From: Lepus europaeus
Lineage: Eukaryota > Chordata > Mammalia > Lagomorpha > Leporidae
DNA: 64,000 nucleotides
Assembly (NCBI RefSeq): GCF_033115175.1
Contig: NC_084829.1
Span: 16,318,496 to 16,382,495, forward strand
Direction of reading: 5' to 3'
In this document: piece after piece, positions 11,225-21,779 of the stretch
Layout: the number at the start of each line of letters is the position of its first letter
Numbering within the stretch: the first letter of the stretch is position 1
The notes under the pieces: model-generated
The model's input: only the letters and a program-made list of their open reading frames with translations
Databases searched by the model: none
What the model was told of the DNA's origin: nothing
Position numbers and translations under genes: made by a program

Positions 11225-11745
11225 GCAGGCGAGGCGGGGAGCTCGGATGCCTCCCTATGCAATTACTTCCCTGTCCGAGTAACTCTTGGTTTCCAAGTTC
11301 ACTGCCCCAGGCTGCGGCTCAAGTCCTCCTGCAGCTGCAGCTTCGGCCAGAAGGAGGCGCTGTGTGCAGGGCGCTCGGAGCCGGCCCCTCTCTCCGGCCC
11401 CGCCGGCCTCGCGGCGCTCGGAGCCGGCGACGCAGGCCGCTTCCGCGCTCCCGGAACCGGATTCCGGGCGCTGCGTTTGCCGAAGCCGACGCGCCCGTGG
11501 CTCTTCACTTCTCGCCCACACTGAGTTCCGCACGCGGCTTCTCCCTCACTTCCCGGGCAGCGCCCCTGGTGCCGGTCTTTTTTATCCCCGAGCTCTGCTT
11601 AAGGTCAAGGATTTCCGAGTCCGTCCTGGGCCTGACGGGCGACAGCAGTCCGTGGAGGCCCGACAGTTACGGGACCGCCCAATCGCTGGTTCAGAACGAA
11701 ACTCGAGTGTTTCCCCAACAGCAGAGTTGAAGAGAGGAGGCTGAC
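11225..11745. promoter_or_regulatory. CpG island-like block upstream of tRNA-Ala-AGC
   Basis: GC-rich and CpG-dense (for example GGCCCCGCCGGCCTCGCGGC, CTTCCGCGCTCCCGG). Overlapping frames of 115-157 aa occupy several phases, as expected of an island rather than a gene. It ends about 80 bp 5' of the tRNA on the same strand. A CTCF-like match lies at 11347-11362. Confidence 0.6.
11347..11362 (+). promoter_or_regulatory. CTCF-like motif
   Basis: CCAGAAGGAGGCGCTG resembles the CTCF core CCAnnAGGnGGCGCT. It is in the same orientation as the similar motif at 6512 and likewise sits in a CpG block 5' of a tRNA gene. This is a visual match only. Confidence 0.35.
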
Positions 11746-11823
11746 GTCTCGGAGTAAGTCTTGGGGAACCCAGAGAACCGGAGTAACGGTTATATAGCAA
11801 ATTTGAAGCGTTGCTGTGCGACC

Positions 11824-11895
11824 GGGGGTGTAGCTCAGTGGTAGAGCGCGTGCTTAGCATGCACGAGGCCCTGGGTTCGATCCCCAGCACCTCCA
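11824..11895 (+). tRNA. tRNA-Ala (anticodon AGC)
   Basis: A 72-nt gene starting GGGGGTGTAGCTCAGTGG, with anticodon loop TTAGCAT giving AGC (inosine at 34 expected). Acceptor GGGGGTG/CACCTCC keeps G3:U70. Anticodon stem GTGC.../GCAC and T stem CTGGG/CCCAG are sound, B box is GGTTCGATCCC and discriminator is A. A T4 terminator lies at 11914-11917, about 18 nt downstream. No defect seen. Confidence 0.98.
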
Positions 11896-12114
11896 CTTGT
11901 GTTGATTGGACTCTTTTATCCACACATGTAGCGATAAAAATCACCAACTTTGGGTGGACTGACGGTCAGGTCTGTACAGTGGCAATGAAGTGGTATTAAA
12001 AACTTGTGGAAGGGAGAAAGAAGTGAAAAAGGTAAAAATCAGCCGGTCCCGGTTCTGTTTCTGGTGCTCTCTCCCCTCTCCCGCCAGCTGCTTTCTTGTG
12101 AAAGATGGAGCCTG

Positions 12115-12231
12115 GGATTTCCTCTCCGTTTTCCCTCCTTTCTTACCCTTCCACATCCATCCTTTTACACCTGGATTTCCTCTCCGTTTTCCCTACTTTC
12201 TTACCCTTCCACATCCATCCTTTTTACACCT
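12115..12231 (+). repeat. 58-bp tandem duplication (2 copies)
   Basis: The segment beginning GGATTTCCTCTCCGTTTTCC occurs at 12115 and again at 12173, differing by one substitution (CTCC/CTAC) and one extra T. Near-identity in otherwise diverged intergenic DNA suggests a recent duplication. Confidence 0.93.
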
Positions 12232-12509
12232 GGCATGAGAAAGGTGATGTCATTTACTGGAGAGCTGCGGTGCTGGATCGCGGGAGTGGACGGTTGGCCA
12301 AAGCGTGGAGAATCAGCGATGACCCAGGCATCCAACCCAGACGGTTGGGCGAGCGACCTGTAGACGTGTCAGAACACGTGCTGAGAACGCTCCGCTGGCA
12401 GAGCCGTTGGTGAATGAGCCAAAGGTCCCACCCAGATCCCGGTTTTCCCTGTGAAAGGTTGGTCTCTTGGTTTACAAGTCATTTCCACAACTCCATAGAT
12501 ACCGTCTTG
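12232..12509. other. unassigned
   Basis: Short unassigned stretch with several CpGs between the tandem duplication and the 3' end of the antisense L1. Confidence 0.4.
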
Positions 12510-15145
12510 CACCTCTAATTTTAATTGTGATTAAATGCACCCGTCATAAAAGTTACTATCAGCAATTCGGAATGGATAGTTCGGTGGCATTAGGTGCGCT
12601 GATTCATATGGTAGTGCAACCGTCCATTCCCAACACTTTTTATTTCGCAAAACTAAAACTATACCTTTTAAGCAGCGATTCTCATTCTCACCTTCCCCCA
12701 GCCACTGGCAAACACCGTTTGTGTTTTTGTCCCTGTAATTGAACTAATCTAAGTTATTCATACAAAGGGAATCATGTAGTATTTGTCTTTTTGTTATTTC
12801 ACTTAGCATGATCTCCTCAAGTTTATCTTTGTTGTAGCATATAGCAGAATGGCCTTCCTTTTCTAAGGTTTAACAATATTCCACTCTAAGTATATGTCAC
12901 ATTCATGTCTGTGGACACCTGCCTTACCTCCGTACTTCAGCTATTGTGAATAATACTGCTGTGAACGTGGGTGTACACGGAGGTCTTACAGACCAGACTC
13001 CTTTGTATATATACCCAGATTTACTGCATCTAGTGGTCACTGTAATATTTTTAATTTTGGGGGGAACTCCCCATACTACTTTCCCAGTGGTAATATGTTA
13101 CATTCTCATCAAAAGTGCACAGTTTCAGTGTCTTCTACATCCTTGTCCAGATTTGTCATTTAGTTTTTTTGAAGAGTAGCCATCCTACCAGGTGTGAGGT
13201 GGGAACTCACTGCGGATGTGATTGACGGTTCAGTACACCTGGTGACGCTGAACCTCCTTTCACATACTTGTCAGTCATTTGTATATCGGCTTGGGGGAAC
13301 TGTCTGCTCATGTCCTTCCTCATGTTGGAATTGCATTTTCCGCTTGTTGTTGATTTTTAAAGGAATTCTTTATATATTCTAGATATTAAACCCTTATTAA
13401 ATACACAATTTGCAAATATTTTATCCCTTCTATGGGTTGCTTTTTATTTTATTTTATTTATGAATTTTGATGCACAAATTTTTTAAAAGTTCCATGAAGT
13501 CTTTAACATTAATTTTGTTATTGTTGCTTTTGCCTTTGGTATCATATTCAAGGAATCCTTGCCAAGTTCAGTGTTATGAAATTTTGTCCTATGTTTTCTT
13601 CTATGAGTTCCATAGCTTTACATCTTACATGTGAGTCATGAATCCGTTTTTAGTTATTTTTTTTTATGACGTAAGTAATGGTCCAACTTCATTCTTCTGC
13701 AGGTGATTATCTTGTTTTCCCAGCATCATTTTTGGAAGGATTATCTTTGCCACACTGAATGATCTGGGCATCATTGTTGAAAATCATTGGGTTATGTATG
13801 TGGTGGTTATTTTTGACTATTCTACTCTATTGATTTCTATGTCCATCTTCATAACAGTGCAATAATTTTCATTACTATAGCTTTGTTACGAGTTTTGAAA
13901 TTGGGAAGTGTGGATTCTCAGGCTTTCTTCTTTTTCAGGGTTTCTTTTTAGGCTAAATGAGGTCCTTTGATATTCTATATGAACTTTAGGATAGGTTTTT
14001 CTACAAGTGCAAAAAAAAAAAAAAAAAAAGAACCAAGACATTAGGATTTTGATGGGGACTGCATTAAATCTGTAGACTGCTTTGGGGAGTATTGGTATCT
14101 TAATAATATCGTCTTCTATTCCATGAGCATAGGATGTCTTCTATTTAGTTATGTATTTCTTTCAGAAATGTTTTGTAGCTTTCATCAATCCTGTCTTACT
14201 TTTCTGGTTTGAGTCTTAAGTCTTTAATTTTTTTTTTTTTTATGGCATTGTGCATAGAATTGTTTTCTTAATTTCCATTTTGGATTGGTCCTGGTTAGTG
14301 TATGGAACTGCAACTTACTTTTCTGCATTGATTTTGTACTCTGATACTTTGCTGAATTGGTATATTTGTTCTAACAGCCTTTAATTTTTGTGTAATCTTT
14401 AAGGTTTTCCGCATATAAGAAACATCATATCATGTGCAAACCAATAAAATTTTTTTCTTCCTTTTCAATTTGGACACTATATATTTTTTCTTTTTCTTTT
14501 CTAATTATTCTGGCTAGGACTGTCAGTACTAGATCTTAGAGGAAAATATTTCAACTGGTCAGCAGAGAGAGTGTTAGTTATAGCTTGTCATATTGGCCTT
14601 TATTGTGTGAAGGTATATTCCTTCTATATCTAATTTGTTGAGAGTTTTTTTTTTAATCATGAAAAGGTGTAGAATTCTGTCAAATGTTTTTTCTTGCACC
14701 AATTGTGATAATTGTGCATTTTCCCCCTTAATTCTGTTAATGTGATGTATCACATTCATCAGTGTTAACATGCTGAACCATCCTTGCATTCCAGGAACAA
14801 ACCCTATTTGATCATGCTATATAATCCTTCCAGTATGCTACTGAATTTGGTTTGCTACAGTTTCTTGAGCATTTTGGCATCAGTATTCATAAGGGATATT
14901 GGTCTGTAATTTTCTTTTCTTGTATTGTTTTTGTTTGACTTGGATGGGAGGATAAATATGGCCTTGTATAATGTATGAAGGAGATTTCCCTTCTCTCCAA
15001 TTGTTTGGAAAGGTTTGAGAAGCATAGTTTTCTTTAAAGATTTTTTAGAATTTGCTGGTGAAGCTATCAGGACAAAGCTTTTCTTCAATGGAAGACTTTT
15101 TATTACTGATTCAATCTCTGCTAGTTATAGATCTATTCAGATTTT
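12510..15145 (-). mobile_element. L1, antisense: 3' UTR and ORF2 (part 1)
   Basis: It begins with antisense L1 3' UTR text (CAGTACACCTGGTG and TTTGTATATATACCCAGATT further in). It then runs through ORF2 towards its 5' part. Minus-strand translations give reverse-transcriptase phrases such as ENYRPISLMNTDAKMLKKL and a piece resembling GMQGWFNI...NVIHHINR. The ORF is decayed into short frames. The element is interrupted by a lagomorph L1 at about 15146-16635 and continues beyond it. Confidence 0.9.
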
Positions 15146-15610
15146 CTTTTTTAAAATTTTATATAAGTTATACAAATCTCATATATACAGATTTAAGAAC
15201 ATAGTGGGATTTCCTCTCCCCACACACTCCAACCCTACCTCCCCCTCCCTCTCAGATTTCCATTCTTAATTTTTGCCATGATCTATTTTCAATATACTTA
15301 ATGATCGTATAGTTAACCTTACTTTAAGTAATGGAGTTCAACAAATAGGAAGAAGAAAAAGAAAATAAAACAGAGCAAATCTAAACAAAACACAGTTCCT
15401 CAATGGAAGAGACAAGGGCTATAAACAATCATTGAATCTCAAGATGTCTGTTTCAGTCCAATACATTACCTTTCAGGTATTCTACTGGTTACATAAGATC
15501 AGGGGAAACATATGATATCTGTCTTTTGGGGATTAGCTTATTTCACTTGGTATAATGGATTCCAGTTGCAACCATCTTATTGCAAAAGATAAGATTTCAT
15601 TTTGTTTTTT
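15146..15610 (-). mobile_element. lagomorph L1 3' UTR, antisense (nested)
   Basis: The plus strand shows the lagomorph L1 3' end: ATATAAGTTATACAAATCTC, AACATAGTGGGATTTC, a C-rich CCTCCCCCTCCC stretch, then GGATTAGCTTATTTCACTTGG and TCCAGTTGCAACCATC approaching ORF2. It lies inside the older L1. Its ORF2 continuation resumes at about 16349 after an inserted block. Confidence 0.75.
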
Positions 15611-15630
15611 TTATTTTGAAATTTAAATTT

Positions 15631-15786
15631 TTTTTTTTAATTTTTGACAGGCAGAGTGGACAGTGAGAGAGAGAGCCTGGAAGAGGGGCAACCGGAACCG
15701 AATCCGGCACCCCAACTGGGACTAGAACCTAGTGTGCCGATGTCACAGGCGGAGGATTAGCCTGTTGAGCCACGGCACTGGCCCTG
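15631..15786 (-). mobile_element. C-repeat SINE with internal deletion, antisense
   Basis: A T-rich tail, GACAGGCAGAGTGGACAGTG, then an abrupt jump to CCTGGAAGAGGGGCAACCGG and the head GAGCCACGGCACTGGCC. About 200 bp of the middle of the C-repeat is missing. ATTTAAATTT-type sequence on both sides is a plausible target duplication, though the right flank is itself an AAATTT repeat. Confidence 0.85.
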
Positions 15787-16348
15787 GATTTAAATTTAAA
15801 TTTAAATTTTAAAGTTTGAAATTTAAAGCTTTGAAATTTCAATTTTTTAAAATAAAACTTTAAATGTAGTTGACATAATTGCCCATATTTATGGGGTGCT
15901 GACTTAAATAGAGGTATGGAGGCACCTAGTTTACAAGTCCTGATTAGGATGATAATTAGCCTTTGTTTCTGGTGCAGTCTCCAGCAGTATTTGGGTAAAC
16001 ACTCCCATGGTTTAGTATCCCAGGCAAAGAAGGGGGGAACTTACAAGAATGGCAATACCAGGGAGAAGTTGTACCACATCTCATCACTCCCTCAAAAAAT
16101 AGCTGCAAACAGTGGTAAGCAGAGGGTTTTTTACCCCCTGCTTTAAGCCTTATAGAAACCTATATTAGCCTGATTCATGCCCTTGTTTTCTATTAGTTCT
16201 GAGACTCTGATTCTCAATAGTACTGAGTTGTGGCATCCCTTCTCTTATGATTATTAGGGATTTTGGTTGTTTAAAAATATTTGCCTTCCATACTACAGCC
16301 TCTTGAGGGCCAATTTCTTGTTTGTTTAGGAACATAGTGGGATTTCTT
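15787..16348. other. inserted block within nested L1
   Basis: It begins with an (AAATTT)n-like run, then ATAATTGCCCATATTTATGG, which resembles the extreme 3' end of another L1. The rest is unassigned. Near its right end (about 16331-16346) AACATAGTGGGATTTC recurs, a phrase also found in the lagomorph L1 3' UTR at about 15197. The block splits the nested L1 ORF2 end from its 3' UTR. Confidence 0.4.
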
Positions 16349-16635
16349 GTTAAGCTGAGTAGTACTCCTTAGTGCATATATACCATAATTTCTTTATCCA
16401 GTCAACAGTTGATGGACATCTGAGTTGATTCCATATCTTAGCTATTGTGAATTGAGCTGCAATGAACATGGGGGTACAGATAACTCTTTCATGTGCTGAT
16501 TTCTTTTGGTTTGGGTAAATTCCCAGGAGTGGGATGGCTGGATCATATGGTAGGTCTATATTCAGATTTCTGAGGTATCTCCATACTGTCTTCCATAGTG
16601 GTTGCACCAGTTTACATTCCCATCAACATTGGATC
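16349..16635 (-). mobile_element. lagomorph L1 ORF2 C-terminal end, antisense
   Basis: An open minus-strand frame of 85 aa reads as the conserved L1 ORF2 C-terminal region, including [32 protein letters not shown] and KKLWYICTKEYYSA. This is the continuation of the nested lagomorph L1. Confidence 0.85.
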
Positions 16636-16985
16636 AGAGAAGACATTTTATATAAGATAATATCTTTTTAAAATCTATGGAAACTTAATTTGTGGTGTAA
16701 CCTATGGTTTATCCTGAAAAATGCTCCACCTGCACATAAAAACAATGTGTATTTTGTAGTGTAAATTGATTACATATGTCTTAGACTGGCTGATTTATTT
16801 TGTTGTTCAAATTTCCATCTCCTTATTTATGTCTTGTTATATTCTCTATCAAGAGTGGAGTATTGATGCTAATTCCACCTGCTGTTCTAGCAATTTTTGC
16901 TTCATATAGTTTGGAACTATGTACTAGGTGTCAATATACTTATAATTGCTGTGTTTCTTGTTGTTTCTTTTATTAACATGTAATG
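16636..16985 (-). mobile_element. older L1 ORF2, antisense (part 2)
   Basis: The older L1 resumes with antisense ORF2 text: CCTATGGTTTATCCTGAAAA, TCAAGAGTGGAGTATTGATG, TTTTTGCTTCATATAGTTTG and ACATGTAATGTCTTTCTTGG. Relative to the usual L1 order, roughly 0.9 kb of ORF2 between this piece and the one ending near 15145 is absent. Confidence 0.85.
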
Positions 16986-17400
16986 TCTTTCTTGGATTTC
17001 ATGGCAACCACAAAAGAAAACTTACAGTAAATGCACAAAAGATAAAAAGTAGGAAATCAAAATATATTACTATAGAAAATCACCTAGTTACAAAGGAAAA
17101 TATGAGAGTAGTGTTTATCTATCAATCACTGTCTTAAATATAAATATATTAAATTCTCCAACCAAAATACACAGAGCAACAGAACTGATTTGAAAAAAAT
17201 GAGATCCAACTATATGCTGCCTATAAGAGAATCACTCCCTGTTTAAAGGACACACACAAATAGAAAATTAAGGGATAGGAAAAGATGTTTTGCAAACACA
17301 GAAACCACAAAAAAGCAGAGGTAGCATGCTTATATCAGGTAAAATAGACTTTACATAGAACTCTATCAAAGGGACAAAAGTAGTGATTATATTCTTTCAA
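16986..17400 (+). mobile_element. inverted 5' segment of the same L1
   Basis: Here ORF2 text switches to the sense strand: TTAAATTCTCCAACCAAAAT, GATCCAACTATATGCTGCCT, ATAAGAGAATCACTCCCTG and CTTATATCAGGTAAAATAGA. It ends at GGGACAAAAGTAGTGATTAT, the same ORF2 position at which the antisense part stops (ATGTCTTTCTTGG). That is the geometry expected from twin priming. Confidence 0.85.
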
Positions 17401-17514
17401 ATATCTGTATCTTTAGCAAACTTTCTCTCTGTGTCAGTGAGTCCTGAGAGGGAAGGTAGTTTGACAGCTTTGCTCAGTCCCTTAACTTTTCTCTGACTTT
17501 CTGTGTTTGCCTTT

Positions 17515-17815
17515 TTTAAAAAAATTATTTATTTATTTGAAAGTGTGAGTTACAAAGAGGGAGAGATAGAGAGATCCTCCATCCGCTGGTTCACTCCCCA
17601 CATCAGCCAGGACTGGGCCAAGCTGAAGCCAGGAGCTTTATCCGAGTCTCCCATGTGGGTAGCAGGGTCCCAAATACTTGGGCCATCTTCTGCTGCCCTT
17701 CCCAGACCACAAGCAGGGAGATAGATTGGAAGTGGGAGCAGCCAGAACCTGAACCAATGCCCATATGGGATGCCAGCAGGTGGCGACTTTACCTGCTATG
17801 CCTTTATCCCAATCA
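17515..17815 (-). mobile_element. older C-repeat SINE, antisense
   Basis: Tail TTATTTATTTATTTGAAAG, then GA-rich sequence, CAGGACTGGGCCAAGCTGAA, AGTCTCCCATGTGGGT, TTGGGCCATCTTCTGC and head CTGCTATGCC. CCAGCAGGTGGCGACT near the head (about 17772) resembles a CTCF core. Confidence 0.88.
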
Positions 17816-19429
17816 TTCCCCCAGCCTAGACAAAAAGTCACTTCACTTGAAGTTTACTGAGCTGTGATGCTGTTGTTTTGAAAACAATTTGTAGCCCATG
17901 GAAACTTGCGTTTAATTCTCTGAGCAGTCAGAACTGCTCAATCATGTCTGAATCACCCAACAGACGGGGGAAAAGCTTCTACTGACTTCCTGACCCTACT
18001 GCCCCTTTCCCTGCTCATCCACTTCCATCAGTCAATCCAGCACAGTCAAATACCAGACCCAAGAAGACGATGTGAAAGAAGTGGAGTCCTAATCTTTTTT
18101 GCTTATGCAAGTAACTTAGGGAACGTGGACACTTGTCAATGCAGATGCTGAAAACCTAGATGGAAATCTGAGTGCCAGCTGCTATCATCTGATCTATATA
18201 GTTCAGTCTGAGAAGGGGGTTAGGGTTAAAGTCTTAAGGACTTTTGGATTGACACCCGGTTTTGACCTGGCAGTTATTCTGGTTGATTGTAAATTGACCC
18301 TCAGTGGAGATCTTCACATGCCATGTGATAGAAAACACACAACCCCACGTCTACCTAGAGGACTTAAGATCCTGAGAAGTATTAGAGAGTAGTGAGATGA
18401 AATTCACTTGCTTCTACATTTTTAATTTACTCACTCAAAAAAACAAGTTTCTTGTTTACAGAACTTTAAAATCATGAAGTGGAATACATGAATTAACACC
18501 ACACTGTAGATGCCTGAGGTAGTGTAGTCAAAGGGGCAGTGTGCACTGTGTGTGGCAAGGGGAGGGATGAGAAAATATAAGAGATGACTAAATTTTGTGT
18601 GTGTTTCCAAACACAAGCACTGATAGTATATGCAAGAAGAGTTGTAAGTTGTTTTTGGTGTTTTTTTTTTTTTTGGGGGGGGAATGCTAGTTTGTTTAGC
18701 AAAAAACAAAACTTCACAAAAAGAAGAAAAATGTATTGCATTAGTAGAAACCAACAACAGAATGTCTGTTAAGTCTCACAAAGTCTTTCAGGGTAGGAGA
18801 GGGTGGGAATCAGCTACTTCATGGAAAATGAACAAGACTCCATAGACACTGGAGCTTTGTATGTCCTGTCTATCCAACAAGCATTGTAATAACCTAGAGC
18901 CCCATATCACCCAATTGTATTGCTTTTGGAATCTCCGGGTAGAAAAATGACATTTTCCATTCCATGAACACCAATGCTTCTTTTCCCTCTTACTTCATAA
19001 CTCCATTGGATTATATATGAAGGCACATGTAAATCAAGGCAGTAGGCAGGGCCGTAACTATAAAGTCTCCAGAGAGCACTGGGATACTGGCCTCTGTGGT
19101 TCCCTAAAGAACCATATTCTGTACATTTTGAGCTTTTTCCAGGGATAGGAAGTAGCTAATACCTAGGGCCTCCAAGACTCCACCCCGCCCCTGGGAGAGG
19201 CAGCACACCTCAGATGGTTTCATCCAGATCCGTCTCTGTGGTAACCAAAGTTTCCCATACCATCACAGCAGGATCTAAATTATATGGAAACAGAAGATAA
19301 AACATTCAGCTGCTAAAGAAAAAGCAGCAAGTGTCTGCTACAGATGATCACAGTTCTGGCACTATTTGAACATGATGGGTCTGAAATCTTTATGAAAATG
19401 TTACGGGTGAAATGGTGGTGGAGAAAATA
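17816..19429. other. unassigned intergenic
   Basis: No family or gene recognised. A T(~13)/G(8) junction lies at 18661-18682. Small frames over it are spurious. Confidence 0.45.
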
Positions 19430-19821
19430 TTATTATCTCAGTTCTTTGTCTCACATGGAAGAATTTCCAAGCAGAGAAGCAGAGAGATTTTAAGGAAGGA
19501 TTTATTAGGGTCAGAGACCTCCAGCCAGAGTGGCATGGAGGAGGCTTCCAAGAGGAAAAAAACCCCAAGGAGCTGGTGGTAGTGGGTTTTTTTAAGCACA
19601 ATTTGAGGGAACAAAGAAAGTACAAGATAGGGACAAAACCCATCAAAAGACCTGATTTGCAATCTTTTATGCTGTCTGGCTTGCTCAGGATAAAACAAAA
19701 AGCCATTAGAAAGGTGGGATACCTAATTTGTTTTACAGTAAACTCTCAGAAGGGTGCAGTCACCACTCCCTTGCTATTCTCATGATAAGATTGGAAGCTC
19801 AAAAGGAGTGGGAAGGCAGGC
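19430..19821 (-). mobile_element. possible LTR-type fossil, left part
   Basis: AAGGAAGGATTTATTAGGGTC, GCCAGAGTGGCATGGAGGAG and GGCTTGCTCAGGATAAAAC have the style of an antisense mammalian ERV LTR. It appears to continue beyond the C-repeat to about 20300. I cannot name the family. Confidence 0.3.
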
Positions 19822-20183
19822 ACTTTTTTTTTTTTAAAAAAAAAAAGATTTATTTTATTTATTTGAATGACAGAGTTATAGAGAGAAGTAGAGATGGGGG
19901 TGGGTGAGGGGTGGATGGGTTGGGGGAGGTCTTCCATCCACTGGTTCACTCCCCAAATGGCCACAATTGGCCAGAGCTGAGCTGATCTGAAGCCAGGAGC
20001 CAGGAGCTTCCTCTGGGTCTCCCACGTGGGTTTGGGAGCCCAAGGACTTGGGCCATCCTCTGTTGCTTTCGCAGGTGCATTAGCAGGGAGCTGGACCAGA
20101 ACAGGAGCAGCTGGGACTGGAACCAGTGCCCATATAGGATGCTGGAGGTGCAGGCCAGGGCTTTAACCCATTGGGCCCGGGCA
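19822..20183 (-). mobile_element. older C-repeat SINE, antisense, G-rich segment
   Basis: T/A tail, GATTTATTTTATTTATTTG, a G-rich segment, then TCCACTGGTTCACTCCCCAA, GGAGCCAGGAGCTTCCTCTG, GGACTTGGGCCATCCTCTG and a head ending GGGCTTTAACCCATTGG. The purine segment holds a quadruplex-type run (19896-19926). It appears to be inserted into the LTR-like sequence. Confidence 0.9.
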
Positions 20184-21706
20184 GGAATTTTGACCTTGCT
20201 AAAGATAACTTTTGGGAGAAAACAATCATTCTGCACCCCAAATTTCCACTGGGAACACTCTGACTGCCTATTAACCCATCTGACTCCTCACAAAATAACT
20301 TTACAAAGATGTCTTCTGAACACGGTGACAGCTGAGTCTGGAATTCTGCAGAGTGGGAAGTCTGGAGAACTGGATTTTCCTGTGACTGTGGACAGGAAGG
20401 CCCCTGGGGGGAGAGTAACATAAAGACTTGAAAGGATTTATTAAAATTGGGGATTTTAGAGACTCAAATGTATTTCCTGAAAACAGAAGAAAACCTTGCC
20501 TTTCGGCTGACTTTGGATCCTAAGATTCTTGTTTCTCCTTGAGCCGTCTTCCTATTCCCGTCTGTTTGCTCCACAGCTGCCTCGCCCGTGGGCACATCCA
20601 TTCCATCACTAGGGAAGCTCACAGGAATGGGGGCATTTTCGTGAGTATTCAAAGTCCTTCCTTTCCCCAACTTCGTCCTCATCTGCAAAGCTGCTCAAAA
20701 GATGAGCAAGGGAACGTGAAATGATTCCAAGAAGACAATCCAAATGCTGCCTGGGGGAAGTTTAGATCCTTTTGTAAGAGATAAGACAGAAGGAAAGAAT
20801 TCACAAAACTTGGCGTGAAACACACTTGTGTGTATGTGCACGCAGCAATGTTGAACAGTGTTGCGGATGGATCCTGTAGCTGCTCCTCCCATCACTGAAT
20901 TTCTAATTTGAAAGACAAAAGGCAGGATAGGGAGGAAGAAGAATGCCAGCATCAGCCACAAAGCCTCTCTCAGCCTCTTAGCACTTCCAGCCTTGCACCA
21001 TTATTTTGCGTTATAGACCAGACGGGAGTTTTGGATGAAGATCGAAAGCACAGTGTAGGAGAGGTTGGATAGTCATTTATTCCATTAGAAACTCCCAGAT
21101 CTTGTCTCTAGAGGTTAGGAGCCTTGAACCTTGATGGAGTGGACTGGGGTATTGGGAAGACCTCAACCAGGAGAAGGGTAAAGCAATGAGTGACTGGGGA
21201 GAGGATGAGGTGATGTCGGGGCTAGCAAAGTAAGGGCCTGGATATGGATGGAAGAGCAGATAGGATGGGTCTGAGTGTGGCATCATGTCTCTGCCCTCTA
21301 GGTATGAGGAAATACCGGAGTCCCACGTGTTTGAAGGAAAGTGGGCAGAGAACTTTTATCCCCTAGGAATATGCACTCTTTTTCACACAAACTCTGTTAG
21401 TTTTTGAGGCCATCTTGGAGCGTTTCTCTTATCTGAGCATTTGCGAAGTATGCCCAAGTCACTGGGTTGTTGTCTGAGGCATGGTGGCTGGTATTGATGA
21501 CTTTACAAAGAGTCACATGAAGCCAAATGGTTCTGTTGAGAGCAGGCTGGTGAGTGTAGAAATGTGACTGACCAACTACTTTTGACTTGAATATGTGAGA
21601 TATGTATGCAAGGAATCTGTTTTTAACCCATTGCCTTGTACTGGAAAAAAGTTGACAATAACAAAATATATTCATCATACTATGCTGTGATGTACAGACT
21701 CTGTGG
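20184..21706. other. unassigned intergenic
   Basis: The first ~130 bp may belong to the LTR-like fossil. The rest contains no feature I recognise. Confidence 0.4.
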
Positions 21707-21779
21707 GCCTGGATAGCTCAGTTGGTAGAGCATCAGACTTTTAATCTGAGGGTCCAGGGTTCAAGTCCCTGTTCAGGCG
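21707..21779 (+). tRNA. tRNA-Lys (anticodon TTT)
   Basis: A 73-nt gene: GCCTGGATAGCTCAGTTGG, anticodon arm CAGACTTTTAATCTG giving TTT (AAR lysine codons), T arm CAGGG/CCCTG around TTCAAGT, acceptor GCCTGGA/TTCAGGC and discriminator G, all typical of vertebrate tRNA-Lys. A T4 terminator lies at 21791-21794, about 11 nt downstream. It looks fully intact. Confidence 0.98.

Noticed and set aside
14574-15088. Minus-strand frames of 71-77 aa as host genes
   Set aside because: They are fragments of L1 reverse transcriptase (ENYRPISLMNTDAK).
16350-16607. 85-aa minus-strand frame as a host gene
   Set aside because: It is the conserved C-terminal part of L1 ORF2 ([14 protein letters not shown]).
21115-21140. 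Minus-strand GGTTCAAGGC-like B box near 21120
   Set aside because: No A box, acceptor pairing or anticodon arm around it.
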